Assembly (NCBI GenBank): GCA_964522215.1
Contig: CAZFVR010000038.1
Location: 1-12,253 of the forward strand
Length of the DNA stretch: 12,253 nucleotides
Source of the DNA: CAG-390 sp964522215
GTDB taxonomy: Bacteria; Bacillota; Clostridia; Oscillospirales; CAG-272
Direction of reading: 5' to 3'
Position 1 is the stretch's first letter. The number at the start of each line of letters is the position of its first letter. A program made the position numbers and the translations under genes. Under the pieces are notes generated by a model. It was not told where the DNA came from. It saw only the letters and a program-made list of their open reading frames with translations, and searched no databases. Below, in pieces: positions 1 to 5,290 of this stretch.

Positions 1-55
1 ACTGGTCGGCAAGTGTGCCGCCGAGTGCGCCTGTGATCGCTTTGATAAGTCCCAT
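1..55 (-). CDS. SPFH domain / YdjI-like virion-core-type protein, N-terminal fragment
   Basis: Only the first 18 codons are in the window (MGLIKAITGALGGTLADQ); the gene runs off the left edge. This start closely matches the remembered N-terminus of the SPFH/YdjI 'virion core protein' family of Firmicutes, which begins MGLIKA...GG.LADQ. Those proteins are usually 300-400 residues, with an SPFH domain and often a zinc ribbon at the C-terminus, and are thought to associate with membranes or phage-shock-like stress responses. The ATG at 53-55 is preceded by an AAAGGA ribosome binding site about 10 bases upstream on the minus strand. A 6-bp hairpin (73-88) and a TGTATAA-AC-TTATACA palindrome (111-126) lie in its upstream region. 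The family call rests on 18 residues only. Confidence 0.6.
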   Translation of the reverse strand, partial: MGLIKAITGALGGTLADQ

Positions 56-72
56 TTATATCATATCCTTTC

Positions 73-88
73 TCGGATCATTATCCGA
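73..88. repeat. small inverted repeat upstream of the SPFH gene
   Basis: TCGGAT-CATT-ATCCGA is a perfect 6-bp stem with a 4-base loop, immediately 5' of the ribosome binding site of the leftmost gene on the minus strand. It would form a hairpin in the leader of that mRNA. A functional role is not shown. Confidence 0.35.
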
Positions 89-110
89 TAATTATCTGCC
101 GTGACTCACA

Positions 111-126
111 TGTATAAACTTATACA
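111..126. promoter_or_regulatory. operator-like palindrome
   Basis: TGTATAA-AC-TTATACA is a perfect 7-bp inverted repeat in the AT-rich region upstream of the minus-strand SPFH gene. Its position about 60 bases upstream of that start codon would fit a regulator site near a promoter, but no convincing -35/-10 pair was found there and no regulator is identified. In AT-rich DNA such palindromes can also occur by chance. Confidence 0.25.
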
Positions 127-211
127 CATATATAATACTATAAAACCCCACACTTGTCAAGAAAAAAATACGTGGTGCTTTTTAACATTTGGATATTTTT
201 TATTTTTGGGC

Positions 212-240
212 TTTACAAAACAGACAAAATGTGATATAAT
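212..240 (+). promoter_or_regulatory. sigma-A type promoter of the 6S-like RNA
   Basis: TTTACA (212-217) and TATAAT (235-240) are separated by exactly 17 bases. Transcription would begin about 7 bases after the -10 box, at 247, which is the first base of the 15-bp closing stem of the downstream RNA. The promoter shares TTTACAAAAC and TGTGATATAAT with the pduL promoter at 4206-4234. Confidence 0.75.
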
Positions 241-246
241 GCAACT

Positions 247-465
247 GCCAAACAAATTTCATAATCATTACAGGGATATTTCTCTTTTTTGTTAAACGGG
301 AGACTTATACCTTTTTTGACGTACACAATTATCGTTTAATATGGTAAAAGCGCGGATGCCATCGGTAATTGTGTAGGGAAATAACCTCTTGATTGCTTGA
401 AATTTGTTTGGCGACAATTGGAGTCTGCGTTTTTCGGTGCGCTGACTTCGGTTGGCGCACTTTTT
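247..465 (+). ncRNA. ssrS: 6S-like regulatory RNA (rod-shaped ncRNA)
   Basis: The region has no supportable ORF but has a strong promoter, a long rod fold and a terminator. GCCAAACAAATTTCA (247-261) pairs perfectly over 15 bp with 398-412. Inside, 263-267 pairs with 390-394 and TATTTCTC pairs with GGGAAATA (376-383). A 13-bp stem, 322-334 with 363-375, is capped by ATGGT/GCCAT (341-345/358-362). Bases of about 287-321 remain as a large one-sided bulge. A single long hairpin interrupted by a central bubble, about 170 nt before the terminator and expressed from its own promoter, is the architecture of 6S RNA. 6S RNA binds the housekeeping RNA polymerase holoenzyme as an open-promoter mimic. The family assignment is by shape, not by sequence identity. 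SRP RNA, tmRNA and RNase P RNA were considered and do not fit. Another structured ncRNA remains possible. Confidence 0.5.
437..465 (+). terminator. rho-independent terminator of the 6S-like RNA
   Basis: GTGCGCTGAC-TTCG-GTTGGCGCAC forms a 10-bp stem (two G-U pairs) with a stable TTCG tetraloop, followed by TTTTTG. It ends the upstream ncRNA and lies 64 bases before the start codon of the next gene. That gene may therefore need read-through or another promoter. Confidence 0.8.
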
Positions 466-529
466 GTTTTCAATTTACAACAGCGCCATAAAATTCTCAC
501 CGACCAATAACATCACGGAGGATAAACTT

Positions 530-958
530 ATGAACAATCAACTTAACGAACAATTTCAACCTCAAGAGCAAACTACTTCAACCCGCATTTCCTCATATGT
601 ATCGCCCGCACCCACACCCGGTAAACCCATATGCAAAATAATATTCTCGATAATCGGCATTATAGGAGGTATAGTCTCAATAATAGTAGGCATTACGACA
701 GGGCAGCCCAGTTATATTTTTTTAGATAATATGACGTTTGGCGGAGATGCTTATACTGCTATTTACCGAGCGGCTCAAGCTGCAGGCAATAGAACCGGTT
801 CCATCAATGTAACTCTAAGTCGTGGAATTAAATATGCATTTATAATAGCCGGAGTAATGGCGATATGTTATTTCGCGCTTGAACTCTTAAAAGCCATAGA
901 ATTCTATAAGAATCAAAAAAACGAACAAAGACGATTGAGGAATAATATCAATATTTAA
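530..958 (+). CDS. small membrane protein of unknown function, two transmembrane segments
   Basis: The protein has 142 residues. The ATG at 530 is chosen because GGAGG at 517-521 sits 8 bases upstream. An in-frame ATG at 452 lies inside the terminator hairpin of the preceding RNA and has no ribosome binding site. Residues 1-33 are polar, rich in Gln, Asn, Ser and Pro, with no signal peptide. A first hydrophobic helix lies at about 34-58 (KIIFSIIGIIGGIVSIIVG). It is followed by a loop of about 40 residues containing FGGDAYTAIYRAAQAAGN, a second helix at about 102-121 (YAFIIAGVMAICYFALELL), and a basic tail. The FGGDxYTxIY loop looks like a conserved motif of small gut-Clostridia membrane proteins, but I cannot name a family. 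Base composition is markedly more AT-rich than the genes to the right, so recent acquisition is possible. Real gene: likely. Function: unknown. Confidence 0.65.
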   Translation: MNNQLNEQFQPQEQTTSTRISSYVSPAPTPGKPICKIIFSIIGIIGGIVSIIVGITTGQPSYIFLDNMTFGGDAYTAIYRAAQAAGNRTGSINVTLSRGIKYAFIIAGVMAICYFALELLKAIEFYKNQKNEQRRLRNNINI

Positions 959-1088
959 GAAAAAAAGACCGAAAGCTAATATGCGATCGCCCCATTGCAC
1001 AAAGAATGTTTTCATACCGCGCGTGGAATTTTAAACGATCTTTTTTCTGTGACAGTCGCATTTTTCGGGAAAGAAAGTGTAACAAAGC

Positions 1089-1526
1089 ATGACAACAAAA
1101 CAGGCGAGTGCATTATTTAACAAAACAGAATCGTGCATCAGAAAATGCTACCGCGATGGCATGATCATCGGAGCCGTCAAGGAGAAAAAATTAATCAGCA
1201 TACCGGATGACACAAAGATCATTCCGTCAAAAAAGGAAGTCATGTCATTCTTGTATCAGATCCTACGTTATAAAAATAACCGTCAGATCGTCATAAATCA
1301 ACATTTTTACCGCGGCAACGTTAATAATTTAAAGATCATTGCCAATTATTTAAATGAGCAAGGATACATTGGCGAATATGGCGATTTTGATACAGATAAA
1401 GAATTCTTTGATATGGTACAACTGACCGATAACGGGATGGATTTAGTGGTAAACACCAACAACACAATTCGCGTTGATAATTTCCAATTTGCTATTATCG
1501 AAAACGTTGCATTGGTCAACACATAA
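1089..1526 (+). CDS. small helix-turn-helix protein, putative DNA-binding regulator
   Basis: The protein has 145 residues. The first 45 (TTKQASALFNKTESCIRKCYRDGMI...ISIPDDTKI) have the spacing of a MerR/excisionase-type helix-turn-helix. The Q-A-S-x-L-F-x-K-T-E segment forms the two helices, then R-x-G-M-I-x-G, then the beta hairpin ending in IPDD, as in the 'IPKDAxKP' ends of single-domain HTH proteins of Clostridia. The remainder (about 46-145) contains a second helix-rich stretch (YRGNVNNLKIIANYLNEQGYIGEY...FDMVQLTDNGMDLV) that could be a winged-helix-like module. The ribosome binding site is weak (GAAAGAAAG about 12 bases upstream). The gene is AT-rich like its left neighbour and stands alone between intergenic stretches. 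A regulator of a mobile element or of neighbouring genes is possible, but no target is visible. Confidence 0.55.
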   Translation: MTTKQASALFNKTESCIRKCYRDGMIIGAVKEKKLISIPDDTKIIPSKKEVMSFLYQILRYKNNRQIVINQHFYRGNVNNLKIIANYLNEQGYIGEYGDFDTDKEFFDMVQLTDNGMDLVVNTNNTIRVDNFQFAIIENVALVNT

Positions 1527-1723
1527 CAAAGCCAAAACATCCCCAAAAAACATCGCATATTATTAATTCCATTATCCAACATTTTTTTGCTTTTATACAA
1601 CACAAACGCCCTCCCATGGCAGATATTTCTTCCGCCATGGGAGGGCATATTATTAATTATCCGTCCTAAACGCACTTACAAGCACAACACAAGAAATGCT
1701 TTTAGCGTTCGATCACATATCGA
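1527..1723. other. convergent intergenic region
   Basis: This stretch separates the converging HTH gene (+) and GGGtGRT gene (-). Apart from the 13-bp inverted repeat at 1608-1646, nothing recognisable was found. Base composition changes here from AT-rich (left) to the higher GC of the rest of the window. Confidence 0.4.
1608..1646 (-). terminator. putative terminator hairpin downstream of the GGGtGRT gene
   Basis: GCCCTCCCATGGC and GCCATGGGAGGGC form a perfect 13-bp stem around a 13-base loop. On the minus strand it follows the GGGtGRT gene by about 80 bases and is followed by a T-rich but imperfect tract (GTTTGTGTTGT). On the plus strand the following sequence is AT-rich without a T-run. 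The most likely role is terminator of the pduL-to-GGGtGRT unit, possibly serving both converging genes. Confidence 0.5.
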
Positions 1724-2725
1724 TCAAGCTTTTGCCGCTTCTTCAACAGCAACGGCAACTGCAACGGTCGCGCCGACCATGGGGTTGTTGCCCATGCCGA
1801 TAAGACCCATCATCTCAACGTGAGCGGGAACAGAGGAGGAGCCTGCAAACTGAGCATCCGAGTGCATTCTGCCCATGGTATCTGTCATACCGTAGGAGGA
1901 GGGACCCGCCGCCATGTTATCGGGATGCAGGGTTCTGCCTGTACCGCCGCCGGAGGCAACGGAGAAGTATCCAACGCCGTTTTCAACACACCATTTCTTG
2001 TATGTGCCGGCAACGGGATGCTGGAATCTTGTGGGGTTGGTGGAGTTACCGGTGATGGAAACGCCGACCTTTTCAAGCTTCATGATGGCAACGCCCTCGG
2101 GAACGTTATCCGCACCGTAGCAGCGCACCTTGGAGCGAGCACCCGCAGAGAAAGGAACCTCGCGAACGATCTCGACCGACTCGGTATAGGGATCGAACTT
2201 TGTTTCAACATAAGTAAAGCCGTTGATGCGGGAGATGATATATGCCGCATCCTTGCCAAGGCCGTTAAGGATAACGCGCAGGGGCTTTACTCTTACCTTG
2301 TTGGCGTTAAGGGCGATCTTTATTGCACCCTCGGCGGCCGCAAAGGACTCATGACCTGCGAGGAAGCAGAAGCACTCTGTCTCCTCGGAGAGAAGCATCT
2401 TGCCGAGATTACCGTGACCGAGACCGACCTTGCGGTTTTCGGCAACAGAGCCGGGGATGCAGAAGGACTGCAAGCCGATTCCGATATCGGCTGCCGCATC
2501 GGCCGCCTTTTTATCACCCTTTTTCAGAGCGATGGCCGCGCCGACGGTGTATGCCCACTTTGCGTTTTCAAAGCAGATGGGCTGTGTTTCCTGTACGATG
2601 GTGTAGGGATCGATGCCTGCATCATCGCAGATCTTTTTGCACTCGTCGATAGAGGAGATGCCGTATTCTTTAAGTACGCCGAGGATCTTTGCCTCGCGTC
2701 TTTCGTAACCTTCAAAAGTAGCCAT
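1724..2725 (-). CDS. GGGtGRT family protein
   Basis: The protein has 333 residues and carries the hallmark motif GGGTGRT at 259-265 that names the family. The motif sits in the context YFSVASGGGTGRTLHPDN. Other visible features are cysteines at 29, 33, 51, 89, 118, 120, 202 and 246, a Gly-rich turn at 102-107 (LGHGNLG), and an Ala/Val-rich C-terminus (VGATVAVAVAVEEAAKA). No signal peptide or membrane helix is evident, so it is probably cytoplasmic. The start is secure: AAAGGAGG lies about 9 bases upstream. It follows the NifU-like gene by 17 bases, a gap made up almost entirely of its own ribosome binding site, so the two are almost certainly co-transcribed. From memory, this pairing recurs in Clostridia. 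The biochemical function of the family is not established. The association with an Fe-S-scaffold-like partner suggests a metal-cluster-related role, which is inference. Confidence 0.9.
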   Translation of the reverse strand: MATFEGYERREAKILGVLKEYGISSIDECKKICDDAGIDPYTIVQETQPICFENAKWAYTVGAAIALKKGDKKAADAAADIGIGLQSFCIPGSVAENRKVGLGHGNLGKMLLSEETECFCFLAGHESFAAAEGAIKIALNANKVRVKPLRVILNGLGKDAAYIISRINGFTYVETKFDPYTESVEIVREVPFSAGARSKVRCYGADNVPEGVAIMKLEKVGVSITGNSTNPTRFQHPVAGTYKKWCVENGVGYFSVASGGGTGRTLHPDNMAAGPSSYGMTDTMGRMHSDAQFAGSSSVPAHVEMMGLIGMGNNPMVGATVAVAVAVEEAAKA

Positions 2726-2742
2726 TATTATCTCCTCCTTTA

Positions 2743-3468
2743 TTATTCCTTGCGGGGGTCTATGTAACGAACAGCGCCATCCTCTTCGGTAAAGCGGCCG
2801 TAGTGACCCTTGGACTTTTCATATGCCTCGTTGGGCTCCATGCCCTTTTTGATGAAGTCTGTCATCTTGCCGAGAGATACGAACTCGTAGCCTATTACCT
2901 CATTGTTGGCATCAAGTGCCATCTTGGTGCAATAGCCCTCGGTCATCTCAAGATAACGCACGCCCTTCTCCTTGGTGCCGTACATAGTACCGACCATCGA
3001 GCGGGCGCCCTTGCCGAGATCCTCAAGTCCCGCGCCGATAACAAGTCCGTTCTCGGAGAACGCAGACTGGCTTCTGCCGTAGACTATCTGGAGGAAGAGC
3101 TCGCGCATAGCGGTGTTGATGGCATCACATACAAGGTCTGTATTGAGAGCCTCAAGCAGTGTTTTGCCGGGAAGTATCTCGGCTGCCATTGCGGCGGAGT
3201 GGGTCATACCGGAGCATCCGATCGTTTCGACCAGTGCCTCCTCGATGATACCGTTTTTAACGTTAAGGGAGAGCTTACATGCTCCCTGCTGGGGTGCACA
3301 CCATCCCACACCGTGGGTGTATGCGGAGATATCGCTGATCTGCTTGGCCTGGATCCACTTGCCCTCCTCCGGGATCGGAGCGGGACCATGGTCGCAGCCT
3401 TTGGTCACACAGCACTGCTCTGCGACTTCAGCGCTCATTGCGTAGGGGCATTCGCTTACTTTGCTCAT
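2743..3468 (-). CDS. NifU/IscU-like iron-sulfur scaffold-type protein
   Basis: The protein has 241 residues. Residues about 52-115 resemble the IscU/NifU N-terminal fold: GWCAPQQGACKLSLNVKNG, then ETIGCSGMTHSAAMAAEILPGKTLLEAL. The latter matches the IscU stretch around its second ligand (GCGxAIAxSS...GKTLDEAL). Cys57, Cys85 and Cys114 occupy plausible cluster-ligand positions. Extra cysteines at 7, 19, 20, 25, 64 and 180 suggest additional metal or redox sites near the N-terminus (CC at 19-20). The protein is longer than IscU (~130 residues) and lacks an obvious NfuA-type CxxC domain. The C-terminal ~100 residues are family-specific. The start has AAAGGA about 10-11 bases upstream. It lies between pduL (48-base gap) and the GGGtGRT gene (17-base gap). 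No cysteine desulfurase gene is in the window, so a general Fe-S assembly role is not implied by context. Confidence 0.85.
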   Translation of the reverse strand: MSKVSECPYAMSAEVAEQCCVTKGCDHGPAPIPEEGKWIQAKQISDISAYTHGVGWCAPQQGACKLSLNVKNGIIEEALVETIGCSGMTHSAAMAAEILPGKTLLEALNTDLVCDAINTAMRELFLQIVYGRSQSAFSENGLVIGAGLEDLGKGARSMVGTMYGTKEKGVRYLEMTEGYCTKMALDANNEVIGYEFVSLGKMTDFIKKGMEPNEAYEKSKGHYGRFTEEDGAVRYIDPRKE

Positions 3469-3516
3469 TTCGGAACATTCCTTTCTTATTGGGGATTTTA
3501 TATTATTGCAATAATA

Positions 3517-4101
3517 TCACTTTACGATCTCGCCGGTGACCGCACCAAAAGCGGCGGCGGCGTTGCACTCATCGGTATCGATGTGCATTGCAAGGGCAAA
3601 CTTGGGGCTGACTCTGACCACAACATCGCCAAATACGAGCGGGCGAGCTGTGTTAAGCTTCACCGATACGATCTCCTTATCACTGACACCGAGTCTTTCG
3701 GCATCCTCGGGAGTCATATGTATGTGGCGCTTTGCAACTATGCAGCCCTCGGCGATCTCCATCTCACCTGCAGGACCTACAAGCTTGAGGCCGGGAGTGC
3801 CGGCAGTATCACCGCTCTCGCGGACGGGGGGAGTGATGCCGAGCGCTCTGGCATCGGTAAAGGAGAGCTCTACCTGGTTTTGGGGTCTTTCCGGGCCGAG
3901 CACACTGACGGCAAGGCTGCCCTTGGGGCCTACGAGCGTGATCTTTGCATTTGAACATGCAAACTGGCCGGGCTGGCTGAGCATCTTTTTGACCTCAAGC
4001 GACGCGCCGGGGCCATAAAGCGTCTCAACTGCTTCATGTGTCAGGTGGATGTGACGTGCAGAGGTCTCAACGATAAATGTTTTATCCATTTTTGTTACCA
4101 T
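3517..4101 (-). CDS. pduL: phosphate propanoyltransferase-type phosphotransacylase PduL
   Basis: The enzyme exchanges CoA and phosphate on acyl groups (acetyl- or propionyl-CoA to acyl phosphate) and can replace Pta in acetate production. In the 194-residue version starting at 4101, the duplicated PduL barrel is clear. ETSARHIHLT carries the first His pair (17-19). A Gln-Pro-Gly-Gln loop and the PPVRESGD segment follow, then AKRHIHMTPEDAERLG (His 126-128) and MHIDTDECNAA (His173, Glu178), which supply the zinc ligands and active site. There is no N-terminal encapsulation helix and no shell-protein gene nearby, so it is probably a free cytoplasmic enzyme rather than part of a microcompartment. 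Start choice is uncertain. ATG 4101 and ATG 4089 (MDKTFIVETSARH, the usual family start) both lack a close ribosome binding site, and a GTG at 4161 is possible. AAAGGAA lies 20-21 bases before 4101, separated from it by a 5-bp hairpin (4109-4122) that could shorten the distance. Confidence 0.88.
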   Translation of the reverse strand: MVTKMDKTFIVETSARHIHLTHEAVETLYGPGASLEVKKMLSQPGQFACSNAKITLVGPKGSLAVSVLGPERPQNQVELSFTDARALGITPPVRESGDTAGTPGLKLVGPAGEMEIAEGCIVAKRHIHMTPEDAERLGVSDKEIVSVKLNTARPLVFGDVVVRVSPKFALAMHIDTDECNAAAAFGAVTGEIVK

Positions 4102-4205
4102 TGCTCTCGCTTTTGCGAAAGCTTCCTTTCTCGTCTCACGGAGCGCCGAGCCGTGGCTCACAGCTCCGCCGCGGATATTCCGCAGCTTTCATTGCATTCC
4201 GATTT

Positions 4206-4234
4206 ATTATATCACAAAAAACGCGTTTTGTAAA
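4206..4234 (-). promoter_or_regulatory. promoter of the pduL unit with internal palindrome
   Basis: On the minus strand, TTTACA (4229-4234) and TATAAT (4206-4211) are 17 bases apart, in the extended context TGTGATATAAT. The spacer contains the perfect 12-base palindrome AAAACGCGTTTT (4218-4229), which touches the -35 box. That is a classic position for a repressor operator. Predicted start is near 4199, giving a ~98-base leader with hairpins at 4171-4183, 4148-4159 and 4109-4122. Confidence 0.75.
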
Positions 4235-4256
4235 TCTTTTTTTGTGAATTAGGGAA

Positions 4257-4262
4257 TATAAT
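4257..4262 (+). promoter_or_regulatory. candidate -10 box of tepA
   Basis: TATAAT at 4257-4262 on the plus strand lies 55 bases before the tepA start codon. The expected -35 position (about 4234-4239) has only ATCTTT, so this would be a weak promoter or one needing an activator. It is back-to-back with the pduL promoter, and the two -35 regions nearly touch. Confidence 0.4.
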
Positions 4263-4317
4263 CGTGTTTTTTGTGCAAATAATATTTTAAAACAGCAAAA
4301 GCCGGAGGCAAGTACAG

Positions 4318-5037
4318 GTGGATGGCATGAGGGAAAACAAAAAGATCAAGGACGAGACGGAAAAGACGATAAACGACGGCGAGGTGCTGACCGAAAACCG
4401 CCGCGAGGCGATATATTGCATGTGCATTATCGGTCAGATAGAGGGTCACTATATCCTTGGCGAGAACCAAAAGACCACCCGCTACGAGCATGTTATCCCA
4501 CAGCTGGCATCGATCGAGGAGGATGAGACCACCGATGGTCTGCTTTTGATCCTCAACACCATGGGCGGAGATGTTGAGGCGGGGCTGGCAATAGCGGAGA
4601 CAGTGGCATCCATGTCAAAGCCCACTGTCTCCTTGGTGCTGGGCGGCGGACATTCTATAGGCGTGCCACTGGCGGTATCGGCGCGGCGATCGTTTATTGT
4701 CCCCTCCGCTACCATGACCCTCCACCCGGTGAGGGTGAGCGGCACTGTGATAGGCGCACCGCAGACCTACAATTATTTTCACGATATGCAGGAACGTATA
4801 CTGGATTTTATCTGCCGCAATTCGCACGCCGACCGCCGCGGGCTTTATAAAAAGATAATGCGCCCCGACCGCATGGCCAACGATATAGGCTCGGTGATAG
4901 ACGGCAGAGAGGCTGTGGAGATAGGCTTGATAGACGAGATAGGCGGCCTTGCCTCCGCATTTGCCGCCCTGCGCCAAATGATCGCCGAGGAAAAGGGAGG
5001 CGACCGTCCGCACGGGGGCAGGCGCACCGCGCAGTGA
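4318..5037 (+). CDS. tepA: TepA-like ClpP-family serine protease
   Basis: The protein has 239 residues. It belongs to the ClpP/crotonase-fold peptidases, closest to the sporulation- and secretion-linked TepA (YmfB) group of Firmicutes. Visible elements are LILNTMGGDVEAGLAIAET (79-95, oxyanion region), the nucleophile motif GGGHSIG with Ser113 (109-115), MTLHPVR with His136, and MANDIGSVIDGREAVEIGLIDEIGG (186-210). Asp190 there corresponds to the ClpP catalytic Asp. The triad is therefore intact. Residues 1-30 are charged and no signal peptide is seen, so the protein is cytoplasmic or loosely membrane-associated. In Bacillus, TepA has been linked to protein export and to degradation of small acid-soluble spore proteins; the role here is unproven. 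The GTG at 4318 is chosen because GGAGG (4304-4308) is 9 bases upstream. The ATG at 4327 would be too far from it. The gene is monocistronic. Confidence 0.88.
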   Translation: MDGMRENKKIKDETEKTINDGEVLTENRREAIYCMCIIGQIEGHYILGENQKTTRYEHVIPQLASIEEDETTDGLLLILNTMGGDVEAGLAIAETVASMSKPTVSLVLGGGHSIGVPLAVSARRSFIVPSATMTLHPVRVSGTVIGAPQTYNYFHDMQERILDFICRNSHADRRGLYKKIMRPDRMANDIGSVIDGREAVEIGLIDEIGGLASAFAALRQMIAEEKGGDRPHGGRRTAQ

Positions 5038-5047
5038 ACTTCTGCTT

Positions 5048-5131
5048 CGCGGGGTGAGATCGCACGCGTTGCGTGCGGTCAAGGAAGAGATCCGCAGGGC
5101 GGGTCTCATATTTACTGTATTCCACCCCGTG
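5048..5131 (+). other. three-way-junction structured element downstream of tepA
   Basis: CGCGGGGTG (5048-5056) pairs with CACCCCGTG (5123-5131) over 9 bp. This encloses two adjacent hairpins: a 10-bp stem, GATCGCACGC/GCGTGCGGTC (5058-5080, GTT loop), and a 9-bp stem, GAGATCCGC/GCGGGTCTC (5087-5107, AGG loop). G-U pairs on the plus-strand reading suggest that, if it is an RNA, it may be read in this direction as part of the tepA 3' UTR. There is no poly-T tract, so it is not a simple terminator. It could be a structured RNA or an interspersed palindromic repeat. Identity unknown. Confidence 0.5.
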
Positions 5132-5186
5132 ATGGCTACCTGCAGACGCCGCGCGGAGATCCTTCTTTTCCTTGCGGCACCCTCCG

Positions 5187-5220
5187 AAAATGCATCCCAT
5201 GGTGTTGCATCCTGCATTTT
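5187..5220 (+). terminator. weak terminator-like hairpin after tepA
   Basis: AAAATGCA (5187-5194) and TGCATTTT (5213-5220) form an 8-bp, AU-rich stem with an 18-base loop, followed by a T-rich stretch. It could end tepA transcription, 150 bases after the stop codon, but the stem is weak. The rest of 5132-5186 shows only a small GCCGC/GCGGC inverted repeat. Confidence 0.3.
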
Positions 5221-5255
5221 TATTTGATATTTCTCAAAAAATCGAGCAAAACCTC

Positions 5256-5284
5256 TTGACAGATGCAACTTTATGTGGTACAAT
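5256..5284 (+). promoter_or_regulatory. sigma-A promoter of the tryptophan transport operon
   Basis: Consensus TTGACA (5256-5261) and TACAAT (5279-5284) are separated by 17 bases. The predicted start is near 5291, so the transcript begins with the T-box leader. Confidence 0.8.
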
Positions 5285-5290
5285 ATCGCC

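Noticed and set aside
101..295. Small plus-strand ORF of 64 codons
   Set aside because: It spans the promoter and 5' end of the 6S-like RNA, has no ribosome binding site, and its composition is that of random AT-rich sequence.
474..494. Promoter for the small membrane protein (TTTACA and TAAAAT)
   Set aside because: The spacing is only 9 bases, far from the 16-18 needed.
452..529. N-terminal extension of the small membrane protein to ATG 452
   Set aside because: That ATG reading starts inside the terminator hairpin of the upstream RNA and lacks a ribosome binding site. GGAGG at 517-521 fixes the start at 530.
1820..3954. Long plus-strand open frames at 1820-2767 and 2803-3954
   Set aside because: Both are shadows of the GGGtGRT, NifU-like and PduL genes, which have family motifs and good ribosome binding sites on the minus strand.
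3517..4101. Bacterial microcompartment locus around pduL
   Set aside because: No shell protein, aldehyde dehydrogenase or diol dehydratase gene is in the window, and the protein lacks an encapsulation peptide. A free cytoplasmic enzyme fits better.
4206..4250. Rex-type operator based on the TTGTGA words near the pduL/tepA promoters
   Set aside because: The words are not arranged as the inverted TTGTGA...TCACAA pair. Only the AAAACGCGTTTT palindrome is a real symmetric site.
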